NCBI GenBank assembly: GCA_015680905.1
Contig: CM027377.1
Location: forward strand, 21,228,501-21,292,500
Direction of reading: 5' to 3'
Source of the DNA: Coptis chinensis
Lineage: Eukaryota; Streptophyta; Magnoliopsida; Ranunculales; Ranunculaceae
DNA: 64,000 bases
In this document: positions 33,906 to 46,486 of the stretch, one piece after another
How the letters are laid out: each line of letters begins with the position of its first letter
Numbering within the stretch: the first letter of the stretch is position 1
The notes under the pieces: model-generated
The model's input: the letters and a program-made list of their open reading frames with translations, nothing else
What the model was told of the DNA's origin: nothing
Databases searched by the model: none
Made by a program: the position numbers and the translations under genes

Positions 33906-36900
33906 TCAAACCAGCCGTTTGAAGTAGGTAGCTTCTAAAGCTCTGGTCTTCTCTGATATATCACTAGCATCTTCCCTGCCTGCTAATACATAAGCTCTTT
34001 CCTGAAAAAACCACAAACAAATCTTCAGTGGAGCCCTAAGCAGTAATTTACAATTACAGTTGTAATATGAAGAAAAAAAAACACAAATAAAAAGGAAAAA
34101 AGAAAGAAAAAGAAAAAGATAAGAAGAGTAGATACACACGCATAAGCATAAATGCCCCTACAGGATACACTACCACAATGAGATTTATAAGTTTATTGCG
34201 CTAAGGCATAACTTTACATTTTCTACATATTTTAATATTGTGGAGTTCAGTGTGTCAGAAGCTGTGCTAGAAAATAGGCATATAAATCTGGGGGAATGCC
34301 ACAAAAAGGATCCCAACTCAGACATATGTCCTGCATGCCCATCCACATTCTTCCTACAGGTAAACTTCAATTGGTTATTTGATGATAACTGCTACTGCTT
34401 CTTCTCAGCTCGGTCGACATTCACAGGGTTCAACAATGAATATTTCCACCCCTTCGTAGCTGCTTCTGATCCAGTTTCAACTTGTACACTCTAGTACTCC
34501 ATCTTATTCAGAATTCCTCTTTCTTTTTAATTTATCATTTCTTTTTTTGGGGATTCCATTTTCTTTTGTTTACTTTATTCTTAACTGTGTAGTGGCAGAA
34601 TGACTTCATATCCAACTTTTCGAGTTCCCAAGGCCTTGCTTACTCAACCCGTCACCAATGAATAATAAAAAATAAAAAAGAGAAAATATAGGGTAAAAGA
34701 AAACTAGGAATGGTAATACATAAGAAAGACAGGATACCAGCAAACGCCACAAAAAAGGTAGTCCTTCTGTTTTATTAAGCCGCTTCTGAATTTCTTCAAT
34801 TGCTGTATCAAAAACCACCAATAATGAGATGTGAACGCTATGAATTCAGAGAATGGAAGAGCGGTGGCAATCATACCCTTCAGATTGCGCCCAGTGTTCA
34901 ATAGAATACTATACCAAACTTCATTGAAAACGTCAATTTGTTCGTCAGATGCACCTATTACCTGGTGTAACAATTATAGGTATAACAACCTGGAAAGTAA
35001 AATGGCAATGCAGCCAACAGAAGAGGAAACAATTACAGAAAATGCAATGCTGAGGAGACATACCTTGCAATAATTGGCATCAAAATCTGGGCCGAGCAGT
35101 CCAAATGCATGTTCATAGCTCCCTTTACCATACTCATATAGGGCCTCTGCAAGCTGACAACTAACGAATAAAAAAGAGGAATCAATAGTTCTTACTATCC
35201 ATCATACAGTATATTCAAATTTTTAACAGTCTGAATTTTAAATTGATATCCCCTCTTATGTTGGACACCTATGGAAAGTCTCTACATAAAAGAAAATAAA
35301 GGCTACTTTAATCTCGATGCCCCTCCCCAAACTAATAGAATCTTGAGAGCTATATATCTATTTATTTATTTTTCCCTTCCATTCACTTCGGATTGTCAAT
35401 GGTCTACTACAACCTCCATGGTTTTGCTTGAATATTGTGAAATCTATCAATAATTTATGCAACCAGTTGGATGTTTGTAGGGTCAGCCACTGCTATAGAG
35501 AAACTAACAGGGTGGCTGACCAGCTGTCCAAACTTGAAACTCAGTTTCCTGTTTCTTATTTTATACCTAGCTCCTAGGGATGTATCTCTTGACTCTTGTA
35601 AAAGAGCCATGGATAAATCTATGTAAGATACTGAATTTCTAACGCAGGTAGGGGTCTCCCTAACCCCATAACTTTGAGTAAGTGTGAGAGGGGGGAATGG
35701 CAACAAATGCAAAGCTAGAGAAATTGACTAACCATAATTCCTTTCTGCATTGACTTTTGCTTCTTCACGCTCATTGAACATATCCTACAAAGAATATTGT
35801 CATAACCACAGTAAGGGTAATTTCAAGAAGAACTCAAATGCATATTCTTTTTCTCTTGCCTTAGTCTCATTGCCTCGAGTAAATCCTCCGCTATCGTCAA
35901 TTTGTTCGTATTAGCTAAGGCCCAGAGTATCAATAGATCAAGATGCCACTCCAAATGCCAAGTGGACTGGAAGTAATTTAACAACCATTTATCAAAAAAG
36001 CAAGTCTAGTCACACAGTATTGAACAAGAAATCAACGTGATATACAACTACACCTACTCTGTAAGAAAATGAGCACCAGGAATTATCACTAAACTGGTAC
36101 GCTAATAATTAGTTATCAATACTCCTTCTGAAGATAATTGTCCTTCCGCTCAACAAAAGGAGTAGGCTACTGATATAATCTGCTGTATATGGGAAAGCCG
36201 CGTAGTGATAGTCCTTACAGACCCAAGAACCACAAAATTATTATTTTGTCTCTAATTTTTAAATAAATACGATATTCTTTACTAGTTAAGATACCTACAT
36301 ATATTATTAATTAATCGGTTACATGCATAGCTGATTAGCAGCTAAAATAAAGTATCTACAGATCAGGCATAATAACTGCTTGATCACCAACAATTGGTCT
36401 TGTGACTAAGTTATAAACTTATAACTATATTAACCAATTAATGTCATGTACACAATTACTTGCTTGTAGAATGGTTATACTTCCCAAGAGTTTCCAGAAT
36501 ACATATAGTGTCAATTAACTCACTTTGTTCTTAACACAATCTGCCACAATGTTAAGGCGATCCTCAAAGTAATCCATCTGACCTCGTACATCTACACGCA
36601 GTAACAAGGCTAGAGCATTCAGATACACCTGATTCCACAAGAGATCAATAACTCATGAACTATATACATTCAATCCTGCTAGAAAGATTAACTGATAAAG
36701 TTATAACATACCTCCGCAGATGCGGCATCACTCCTTTGCAACTCCTTCCATATAAAGTGGTCATACACTTCCAAGACTTTGCTGGTAGGAGAATTTCCAT
36801 CTAAATAACACAGAGCAACATGCCACCAATTGTGTGTATACCTGAAATAGAATTGGCTAGCTTATATCCCAGGGATGACAGTAAAAATTTATGACAAACT

Positions 36901-39459
36901 CATTATACAAATAAAGAAAGCGCCATACATGAATGACGAACAAGAAGTCCATGAAGGTGAACATTCTTCCATGAACTCTACTGCTTCCTTGAATTGACAG
37001 TTGTATTGTAAGACATGACATAACTGCAAGGAATTCAAAAACATTCCAGATCATATAAGTGAGGAGTATAAAGGCTCCTAAGCTTGTAATTTTCTTCACT
37101 ACAGTAAATAAGACTGGAACAAACTCTTTTTACACTATTTTAGCTCCATGCACAGTTTTCTAGTCTTTTCAACAAGGACTGCAACTGGGTATATTCTAAT
37201 CTCTCATCTATGTTTTATCATTTATGTATGAAGAATAACATAACAAAATGATTCTTTGAATTAATGAAGAAACTAAAATGACAAACACATAAATAAATAA
37301 ATAAATAAAAGTCACATAAGTATTAACGTAACCCTTATTGTTTGTTTGATTGGTAAAAAATATGTATACATATATTGATAATATAAAAAGTTAAAAGATG
37401 AGTATTCTATATATATACATCAAGAGAAAGAGGAACGAGGAAAGAGAAAGCAGCCATAAAAAGTAAAGGGGCACATCAACTGTCCAGAAGACAAAATATC
37501 AAAAGGAGTATTCCTCCACTCCACCCAAATCAGAGCATGGTGAGCCACCAAACCTTTGATCAAAATGACTATATGCTCCACAGTTAAGTATTTATTCTCA
37601 AAGTGCCTTCTATTCCTCTCCAACCACAGACCCCACATAATCGCAAAGGGAAGTATGTTGAATAGCTTACACCCCTCTGAAGAATGCATCCTCAAACCCC
37701 AAGACATTAAGTATCTACATAACAAGCACCTAACAGGCATCAGATTATCCTCTAAACTGTGTTAATTTATACGTAGCATGGGTAACTAGAAGAAAGACCA
37801 CATGCTTTTAGGTTTTACCATCAAGTCACCAACATCGGAAAGATACAACAGTAATGACCTGGCATATATAAAAAATGACCTTTGGGTACACTATCTAGAG
37901 ATATTACTTTTACAGTGTAAATTAGGTTGGCCCCACAATTTATTATCTTAAGTTAGCATCATTATCGGATCATCTATACATGTATGAGGAGGCTGAGGTA
38001 CTCCTAGATTGGTTCTCTCTTCCAAATCAATCTAACACAATCAACAAAACAGAAAATACTAATTCTTAACTACTACTTGCAAGGAATTCACAGCAGTCAG
38101 CCCTTAATAATGAAAGTTAAGGATAACAGTACATGAGAGGAAGACACAAGTCATCTCTTGCCTGTTGGTCGTCGAATCAATTGATACAATTATCAGAAAG
38201 TCAGATCTAATACTATAATGTCCATTAGTAAGTTAATTGTACATCAAAAGTAAGCACTTACTCCCCACTCACATTATGCTGTGACCAAAGATCAGACTTA
38301 TTGATCTTAAGTCCTTTCCTTGCAGCTTCCTGAGCAGCAACCATTTCCCCAAGCTCTAATAAAGGAAAAGCAAGCATTCCATATATGTAGTTCTCTTCTT
38401 GATTATCTGGTAAAACCTGTGGCATGTACACAGGAATTATTACACTAAAATCATTCCTGCTCAACCAATTCCCAGGTAACATGTACTTTGACAAATCCCA
38501 TGAATCACTCAACAAAACAAAATGACATGTATGACAAAAAACCGAACTACAAAAGGGAGAGAACCTGTTTAACAAGATCCAAAGATATATCAGGTCGAGC
38601 CATGTAAAAGCACAATACTTGAGCTCTTTTCAAAGATACAAGGTCTCTTGGGAACTGCTTCAATAGCTGCCAACCCAAAAAACTGAACATAATTACCACA
38701 TTTTGCAATAAAAAGGAAAGACAAAATTTCGTGCCAATTGCCAAACAAAATGACATTCAACATTTCCCCTATATCATTATAAGTAAGCCATACGCAGAAC
38801 ACATTTGTTAACAATCATCACTGTAAAAAAAAGTACCCAAGTTCTCAAGTCCAAATGCTCTGCCTTACAGTACAAATTTCATCAATTACAATCAACCAAT
38901 CATAATTCCATTAAAAAATTCTCACAAATGATACCTTGAAATGCAATTCTATAGCAACATCATCATCTCTATCTTCTGATATCAAATAAGATACCACCTC
39001 AAAAACCGCTTTCTCATACGACGTAGCATTATCCTATCAAAACATAAAAAAATCAAGACAAATAAAATTACTGAAAATCATGACATAAGAGAAGCACTTA
39101 CAAGTTGAGCCTTAGCAGCAGCAAGATAAATAGGAACTTTAGAAGAATCAGAGGTGGAAAGAAAATGAGCAGCTAAAATATTAGCAAGAACACATTTTTC
39201 ATCACAAACTGGGCCCTCCAGTATCACTGATCTCATTCTTCCATAATTCAACACCTTCATTTCAATCATCAAACTCATTAAACAAATAAATAAAAATCTT
39301 ACATGAAAACTGGAAAAAAATGAAAGAGACAGAAAAGTGGACCACCTGGTCATAGAATAAGTTGATGGATAAGATGCAATGATCAGATGATGTAGTAACT
39401 GGGTATCCCCATTTATCATGCTTCACAACCATGCTGCTGTTCATTTTCTCTTCCTCCAT
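33906..39459 (-). CDS. Tetratricopeptide repeat protein 38-like, 14 exons
   Basis: Exons (high to low): 39459-39346, 39254-39102, 39033-38935, 38666-38565, 38416-38273, 37023-36929, 36841-36712, 36628-36524, 35966-35860, 35784-35733, 35153-35064, 34961-34877, 34802-34738, 34001-33906. They total 1437 bases, 478 residues, close to TTC38 proteins in other eukaryotes (about 470). Early blocks are WGYPVTTSSDHCI and VLANILAAHFL. The TPR-like middle has VLPDNQEENYIYGMLAFPLLE and NWWHVALCYLD. The C-terminal part has LAEALYEYGKGSYEHAFGLL, GPDFDANYCK, VIGASDEQIDVFNEVWY and LPFLWRLLERAYVLAGR. All junctions are GT-AG except the donor after 35860, which is AAG|GCAAGA (a GC-AG intron); only that site keeps the frame. 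The start was set at MEEEKMN; an in-frame ATG 34 codons upstream (39561) is possible. TTC38 is a soluble scaffold-like protein of unclear function. Confidence 0.93.
37420..37740 (-). pseudogene. LINE reverse-transcriptase tail (zf-RVT) inside an intron
   Basis: The minus-strand frame reads LFNILPFAIMWGLWLERNRR then HFENKYLTVEHIV. This matches the C-terminal zf-RVT segment of plant non-LTR retrotransposons, where an I-W-x-x-W-x-E-R-N-x-R-x-F pattern is typical. It lies in the 1249-base intron 5 of the TTC38-like gene, in the same orientation as the gene. Only this short tail remains. Confidence 0.65.
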
Positions 39460-39579
39460 CTCTAAAAAATTCTTCTTCTTGCTGTCAGGTAGAACACTGA
39501 ACAGTAGCTTTCTAAAAGAAAAATGCGTCAGACGTGAAGTCCCACGCACGAGCTTATCCATGTGACTTTCTTTTATATA

Positions 39580-39605
39580 TGCTTTTTATATATATATATA
39601 TATGT
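39580..39605. repeat. TA microsatellite upstream of the TTC38-like gene
   Basis: A (TA)n run lies about 120 bases upstream of the chosen start codon. It could contain the core promoter of the minus-strand gene but is too simple to assign. Confidence 0.6.
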
Positions 39606-39754
39606 CTTGTGAGTTTTCGATTGTTTCCATGTGTGCCCTGTTTTTTCTCTGGAGTTCAGTTTTTGTACCGGTGCGAGGTCAGGTTCTTAAACTTGTTAGG
39701 AGAAAATGGAGCACACGTGACGTCATGAGTCATGACGTATCTTTCAAACTTGTA

Positions 39755-40205
39755 CTGGCATGCAACTAGTCCTTAATTCCCAATGCAAATGAATATCAAC
39801 GGGACGTGAAAATATTCACCTCCAAATTGTCAAAACTTTTACCCAATGCAAAAGTGAATATCAAGTGACTATTTTCCCAAATCAAAACGAGAGTGAAACC
39901 TTCAACTGAGATAGTAGTTGAGTTGGGACTTCGGACGGGATGTTTTATTCCGTTTTGTGTATTTTTTTAAATTTTTTTCGGTTTTTTCGGTTTTTTTTTT
40001 TAAACTTCAGGCGGGATATTTCATTCTGTCCGGCGCGTTTTTTCGATTTTTACATTTAGACGGAATCAAACATCCCGTCCGAGAATAATAGTCACCTTTG
40101 CATTGGGCAGCCTCACTTTGTTTTTCACCAAAACGGTAGAAAAGTAAGAAAATAAAGCTGACATGGATGTGAATAAGAGTGGCTTGCATTGAGAATGCTC
40201 TTAGG
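39755..40205. mobile_element. Foldback (MITE-like) element
   Basis: CGGACGGGATGTTTTATTCC at about 39932 pairs with GGAATCAAACATCCCGTCCG near 40062-40082 on the opposite strand. Farther out, CCCAATGCAAAAGTGA (39842) pairs with the inverse of a similar block at 40095-40110. The outermost parts, CCTTAATTCCCAATGCAA and the inverse of TTGCATTGAGAATGCTCTTA, also pair. The nested pairing suggests a single hairpin-forming non-coding element. The target duplication could not be fixed, so the borders are approximate. Confidence 0.6.
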
Positions 40206-40362
40206 GGGTTGGACTATATTAGTATTGCGTTGAAAATTTGGAGTCAATCACGTGCAATTGAATGAGATGTACGGTGTACCTTTTTACTAATGAGATTTAG
40301 GAAATCAAAGAAAATCTTGAGAGAAGATTTAAAAAAGATTTACTTCAAGAGAAATGTAAGCT

Positions 40363-40368
40363 ATATAA
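40363..40368 (+). promoter_or_regulatory. TATA box of the defensin-like gene
   Basis: TATAAA lies 54 bases upstream of the ATG at 40422, in a good context (CTATATAAAT). A plant start site about 30 bases downstream would give a 25-base leader. Confidence 0.6.
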
Positions 40369-40421
40369 ATGTGTGATGACATTGGGTAGTTATTCACATC
40401 AATACAACTAGAATTTGGAAG

Positions 40422-40735
40422 ATGGTGAAATTTTCTCCCACTATTTGCTTTGTCATTGTTCTCTTTGTGTTGGTCACAGGTTTTCTTCATTTCCCATCCA
40501 TTGTTTGATAATGTAGATTGTAGTGTAGAAGCTATTTGAACAATAACATATGCGTTTTCATTGTGCAGTTGAGCAGATAGATCTCAAAGTGAATGCAGAC
40601 TATGGCGCCTTTGATCCACACAGGTCATGCAAGAGCCAAGCACAATGTATAAAGATTTGCAAGGAAGTTTCAAAGAATAAGAATGCTTCTGGGATGTGCG
40701 CAGATCGCGGCTGCCATTGCTGGATAAATGAATAA
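40422..40735 (+). CDS. Defensin-like cysteine-rich secreted peptide, two exons
   Basis: Exon 1 is 40422-40479, which encodes a hydrophobic signal peptide (MVKFSPTICFVIVLFVLVT). Exon 2 is 40569-40735. The 89-base intron (CACAG|GTTTTC to GTGCAG|TTGAG) splits a Val codon in phase 1, the usual place in defensin-like genes, between signal and mature parts. The 74-residue precursor has six mature cysteines (40, 46, 50, 63, 68, 70) in C-X5-C-X3-C-X12-C-X4-C-X-C. The CxxxC and CxC pair suggests a cysteine-stabilised alpha-beta fold, although with six rather than the usual eight cysteines. Such peptides are secreted and act in defence or in reproductive signalling; which applies here cannot be told. 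A possible AATAAA signal lies near 40822. Both ends are intact. Confidence 0.87.
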
Positions 40736-41300
40736 AATTCCACTACAACATTATACATAACTTTATATAGCCTCAGCCCCATCACAGAACTCCACAGAAG
40801 TTCTCTTGTATATATATGAGAATAAAACGGGCTCTTATTATAACTAGCTATTTTTTAATCTTGCTACATTTTTTGTTTTATTATTTGTGTCTTTTTTCCT
40901 AAACATTAAAAAACATAGATAATATTTCATAAGATACATTGTTGAAAGAGATTATTGAAAACCAATTGTGTAGGTATGGTATGTATGGCTAAGAAGTGGA
41001 ATGAGTAAATGAGTTGTAGGTGGATTTCATGTATGTGCAATCACAACCTAATAAAAAACTTCGAACACATAAGTATAAATTGGCGAAGTTCCACGTTCAA
41101 TAAAAATACAAATAGAAAGTAGCATCTCTAAGTTACCTTCATACTGATATTTTTCTTTACTAAAAATACAATGGGAAAGACCTAACAATTTAGAAATAAA
41201 CAAAACAAATGAAATGTGACTTACAACATTAAGCCTAAATGCCACAAACACTTTGTGATTGGAATCATAAACACATAGAAAATAAGTTATTATTCTTCAA
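40736..41300. other. Intergenic DNA after the defensin-like gene
   Basis: The first 100 bases are probably the 3' untranslated region of the defensin-like gene. No other gene was recognised before the open frame at 41300 that reads toward the solo LTR on the minus strand. Confidence 0.4.
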
Positions 41301-44240
41301 GATGTTGCTCTATTCCACGTGCTCATCATGATCCAGCAGGGCTCAACTTTGTTACCAAAGGAATGTGCCACTATTGTAGACTTGTAGAGTCTTGACTCAA
41401 TCAGCAGGTCATTCCAACCTGGTCTCACAACGCGATCTGCTCCTTCATCTATGTCACAGCCCGAATTTCTAAACAATTAAAAAAATGAATATTTGAAATA
41501 TAAATTTCTCAAACATCACTATATTCAATTGTCTAAAAACCCAGGCTATGACGGGGTGGATACTACACATGCCAAAACCGAAAACCCACATCATAAAAGA
41601 ATCTTAACAACAAAAATAATCTCCAAAATTCTCTTTATTACTTTATAAAAAGTCTATCTTCCGTCCCAATAAAACATCAAACCACTCTAAGAATAACGGG
41701 TCTTCAACATCGTATTTTTTCATGTCATATGAAAAGAAAACTACATTATTACATACTTCCAAAAAGATCGGACCTAATAAAATAAACTCCCGGTTGCTCC
41801 GGATCAAATCCAAATCAAATGCAGCGGTTCCATCATGCCTTCCACCTATGTTCCTAAGAACACACCCACGTTGCCAAAACAAAGCAAACATGGGTCAAAC
41901 AAAATGGAATTTCTTTGGTATGAGTAGACTAACCACATATAAACATTATCATACTTTAATTATCCAAACAATCACGTTATATTTTCCCATAACTTAATCA
42001 TTCTCAGCTTGGAAGATAGGTAGTTCCGTCATTTCCACCAGCATAGTTTCTTCCCAAGCAAAACTTCTATTTTATTAACTCATTTTAATAACTCGTTTTA
42101 ATATCTAAATACTTGAATTAATACTTACCAATATCCATTGTTGTATAAGGGTAGGACCGCGTCCCTGCACAAAATGTTATTAAGTCCTACCCTCCTGCAA
42201 AAGAAAGTTAGAACTTCTATATAACATATGTAGATATTATATTAGGTATTCAAAAGTCAACCCCAAACACTCGCATAATCAAAGAATACAACTAACCCGC
42301 AAGGCGAATACCTTAGTTCCTCTCTAGGGCAGTCTAAAGAATCTGGTCATTCATGGCACATTCAATGAATACCCGGGTCATTCATGACACATTCAATGAA
42401 TACTCATATATAACGCTAACGGGCCATTTATGGCACATTCAATAAATGCTCACCTAACATATGACATCATCAGTCATAAAACTCAAATCCAAAACTTGAG
42501 GCGTTGAGAGTTCTAAAAGAGTGCGGTAAATTGTTTACGCATTATTGAAATTTATTACATATATTATTTAGAGAACGGATGAGTATCTTGATTCATGTAG
42601 TTTTTGGTTTACGCGTTATTAATTAGATTAATGTCTAAGTGTCATAACGTTGCATATCATAAAATACGAAAATATCACATAGTAGTTAATACACATACAC
42701 ACGTATATATAACGGTCTTAGCCTAAAGCCAAGCATGCTAATAGCCCTAGACCTATCCTAATAACCCAAATCATAATCCGAGTTAAAAAGTCAAATTGGG
42801 TCAATTGGTCAAAGTCAACTCTGGTCAAAAGTCAACTCTGGTCAAAGTCAAAGTCGACCTGCCAAGGGTCAACAACAGTCAACCAACCCCAAACTCCTCT
42901 AACCCAAAAGCCCAAAGTCAAAGGCCCAAAGTCTAATACAAAAATCAAAATTTGAAAATCCAAAAGTTAAAACATATAAGCCCACCCCGATTTGGCCCAA
43001 GCCCAAATCGAAATGCACTGTTCATCTTCTTCCTCACCAAAACTTCCACCAGCTGACCACCACAACCCACCAACCTATCTCCAATTTAAAACCCGCGATT
43101 TGACTCCTCACAAAAAACCCAATCCACCGATACCCTCAAAACGCGATTTTCTTATACTGACAAAAACGGGATCGACGCCATTAATGGCTTCTCTGGAGCT
43201 TCAACAGCCCCACCCAAACTAGTATTTAACCCTTCCACCAAACCTTTACCTCCCCGACATCAATCATCATTCTAACATGTATCAAAAACCAAAACAACCA
43301 ATGTTCACATAACCTACTGCAAAATTTCTTTGTTGCCGCCATTAACAACTAGCTTCTAAGCTTCAACAGCCCCTCTGCCAACCTCCATTACACAATCACC
43401 CAAACCAAACATCAATTGCATGCCCAACACTTCACATATAACCACCCAGCATCATGAATCAACCAAAAAAATATATTCCAGTTCAAACAGTTTACAGACG
43501 ATTCTATTTGGATTTAGAGACGATTCTATATGTGGGGCTTTAGCCGCCATGAACCGCTCGCAGAAGCTTCCACCAACTCGTGACCTACCAATAATCTATT
43601 CATCGACCTACCACTCTATTTACAGTAGGCCTGAATTCGTTTGAGCACTCGCTTGCTATCGCGAGTCGGGACAAGGTTTCGGAGACACGGAGATAGAGTT
43701 TCTTCAAACCATAAACGCCAAGCATACAAACGCTAGGTTATCAAGTAAATAGAATACTGAAAGATCTGAATAGAACAAATCACGACAAGTAAAAAATCCT
43801 ATATTTTCTTTTTCCTCGTATCATATAATCTACAATAAACGAAATCTAAAACTTTAAAATATCTACTCACCAGTAGGCTCTATCGATTATCCTACCCGGG
43901 GAAAAATCTTCCTTTTCGCTTTCGGTAAAACTCCCTTTTTTTTTTTTTCTAAAACCATTTGTGTTTTTCCCCAAAAACTTTACGTGAGAAAACCCACCGA
44001 AAAATAAGGACAACACTTATCTATTTACCTACGGGGCTTTTATCCTTATCTGATAGTTATCATCTATCCATTATCTATTTTCATTATTATTATTATTTAT
44101 TATTATTATTATTATTTTTTATACTAGGAAAACAAAAGAAAAAGCCGGGGTGTTATAATCTACTTCCTTGCAAAGAAGTGTGTTGTTAATTGTAGTCCTC
44201 TGCATAGAGCTCCCAACACTTGCCCTTGCAGATCCGATCC
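41301..44240 (-). pseudogene. Unidentified open exon-like frame split by a solo LTR
   Basis: If the LTR and one copy of its 5-bp target are ignored, a minus-strand frame stays open for about 77 codons from an acceptor-like CAG at 44241 to a TGA near 41301. It reads IGSARASVGSSMQRTTINN before the break and VVRPGWNDLLIESRLYKST after it, then IVAHSFGNKVEPCW. I do not recognise the product. The frame passes the insertion point without a shift, which is mild support for a former exon. Chance openness is possible. Confidence 0.3.
41452..44157 (+). mobile_element. Solo LTR, 2.7 kb, Tekay/Del chromovirus-like
   Basis: The sequence starts TGTCACAGCCCGAATTTC and ends AGCCGGGGTGTTATA, imperfect inverted ends typical of long LTRs of the Tekay/Del group; the lineage name is inference. 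The exact 5-bp repeat ATCTA flanks it at 41447-41451 and 44158-44162. Inside are (GGTCAAAGTCAAC)-type runs at 42800-42880, three diverged copies of a TCATTCATGGCACATTCAATGAATA-like unit at 42345-42450, and a TTA microsatellite near 44080-44118. No pol sequence lies next to it, so it is a solo LTR produced by recombination. Confidence 0.88.
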
Positions 44241-44343
44241 CTGTAATGTAAACCAATACCAACTAGAAGTGTTAGTTTCAATAGAGTTCTTAGAATTGTG
44301 GCTGCTTTAAGTGGTATTAGCTTCATATTTAGGATGTATTTTC

Positions 44344-45628
44344 TGATAGGGTTATATACTAAAAACATTACTTTTGTATTAACTCTAATTCTTTATATTT
44401 TGAATGAGAATTATATGGGCAAATGTTATACATATTATATATGTTATTAGTTATATGCATGTGTCTAATACTTTATGTTGTAGATGATAAGGTGTGTGGT
44501 GACACACAGAAGATCATATCATCAGTACCTTATAAAGTATAAGTAATCGTTCACAACCTAGATGGATTTGGACAAACCATTGGTACGGTTGTAGTATAAT
44601 ATGATATTAGTCTATCTTGACTATAGGATTACACTAGTACACTTTGTGTGTATTGAACAATGAACAGGACCAAGTGAGGCTGTTTATCTTTATACTGACT
44701 ATATAAGAGAACAAATGCCTTTATTATTATGGATGCTTGTCCTCTTAATCCGGATATAATAATGGGCACTTACGTGCATTGTACATTGCTTTAAATCATC
44801 AATGAGTGAGATTCATTTGTGAATTAACAAACTCGATGGATTGGGTAATGACATTGTATGTAAGGTGTGCTGTTGATTATAGAAGGAATCCGTGTCCCAC
44901 AAGAAGTCGGGCTGATGATGTCCCCTTGAGGAGCTCATAAAGATTGTCATGTAAACCCTGCAGGTGGATTTGATCCGACATGACAATAAGGTTGAGTGGT
45001 ACTACTTAAGGACACAAGGAGTTGATTAATATAGTTGTTAGTAACTTGACTTAATCAACGGGCATTCGATATCTTAAACACGGGGAGATCAACGAGCATA
45101 TAATATGGAGCCCATAAACGCTGACACATAATTTGGGATTAGGGCGGTAGTGCAACAATGACCTTTAGTGGAATAAGCCATTTGTTGACGGACTTGGGCC
45201 GTGTGTTCTGGGCGAACATGGGAAGCCCAAGCCCGTCAGGAGGCCCAACCCTAATTTCTCATCATGGTCCCTATTATAGCCTATACAAAGGAAACCTCTT
45301 TCTCTGGCCGACTTCTACACAAGAAAAATCAAGGTTTTGCTCAAGAAAAATAGATCCAGAAATCGGATCCAATTTTGTAAGTGAGAGAGGCCAAGAGAGA
45401 AAGAAGAGGTTGGAAGATCGTTTCCCACACAACGTCCACTCTGTGCATAAGAATACAACAGAATATCAAGAGATTGATTTCGGATTTCATAGCTATTGGA
45501 TTCTCAGAGTAATCTTAGCCGATCTAAAGGTAAATTTCTAACCAAACCGTGACACCCCTTATTCCGCTGCGCGTGGGTGTTTCCCGGTTCGTAGTAAATC
45601 ATTCGGTGAAACCATAACGGTTCCTATA
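44344..45628 (+). mobile_element. Solo LTR, family B, plus orientation, about 1.29 kb
   Basis: The sequence begins TGATAGGGTTATATAC and ends GGTTCCTATA (last bases CA changed to TA). It is flanked by TTTTC and CTTTC, a 5-bp target duplication with one mismatch. It matches the inverted copy at 46487-47755 over its whole length with moderate divergence. The 127-codon open frame at 45158 lies inside it and is not conserved in the other copy. No primer site or coding region adjoins. Confidence 0.83.
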
Positions 45629-45633
45629 CTTTC

Positions 45634-46481
45634 AATATCAAGTGGTCACCATCGTTATTGAACATATACTGCCCTTAGATCGTAATATAATTCAGAACAA
45701 TTGACCCAAAAAAGGATTTTCTGCACACGATTGACCTAAAGCTCTTGCTATTGAAACAAATATATTTATGTCCTTCCAAGTCTCAATTCAGCAACAAAGA
45801 TCTTTTATATGGAGGACCTGACTGCCTTACCCTTGTCAATTTTGTGCTTTACATTGTTAATATCAAACTAGAAGTTGAAAACTATAAGTCTATAACCTAT
45901 CCATCTATCTCCATAGCTTCACACAAACCTTGCAACCCTACCAGTAGTCTCGACTGCCTTTGTGCATATGTGGCATCTTGATGCCAGTCTGTAGCACTTA
46001 ATTATTTAGTATCCCTAAGTCCACAGGAAGTCCAGCATGACATCTTTTCAATGCTAATCATGAAAGCTTGGAACAAACTTTTTATTTCTGGCCACATGGT
46101 GTAAGTCCAATATAGATTGGAATAATTGAGAATATAAAACTAAATTGTTGCCGTAAAAAGTGAGAATTGAAAGAAAGAAAAAGCTAGTAGTTATAGACAT
46201 GACAAAGACCAATCTCCATAACAGTGAACACAATCAGGATGAAGAAATAAAACCCATTATATTTCAAAGCCATATGCAGGAAAATACTCGAAACATGAAT
46301 TCTTTAATATGCATGCTAGTAAGGGCGTGATGCAATTTAGAAGTAAGACTTATAGCTTAGTTAGGCAATGTACATGTAAGTACCCTCCGTTCTACGCTTA
46401 TGTCACTACAACACATGTGTCCACACTAGGTCATATCTCCACCAGCTCGTACCACTTGACCAGGACATCATAACAACCCAG
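45634..46481. other. Spacer between two inverted solo LTRs
   Basis: This is about 850 bases of unique-looking sequence. No gene, domain or transposon end was recognised. Short open frames here do not resemble known proteins. Confidence 0.4.
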
Positions 46482-46486
46482 ACTCA

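Noticed and set aside
45158-45541. 127-codon plus-strand frame
   Set aside because: It lies inside a solo LTR and is not maintained in the second copy of that LTR.
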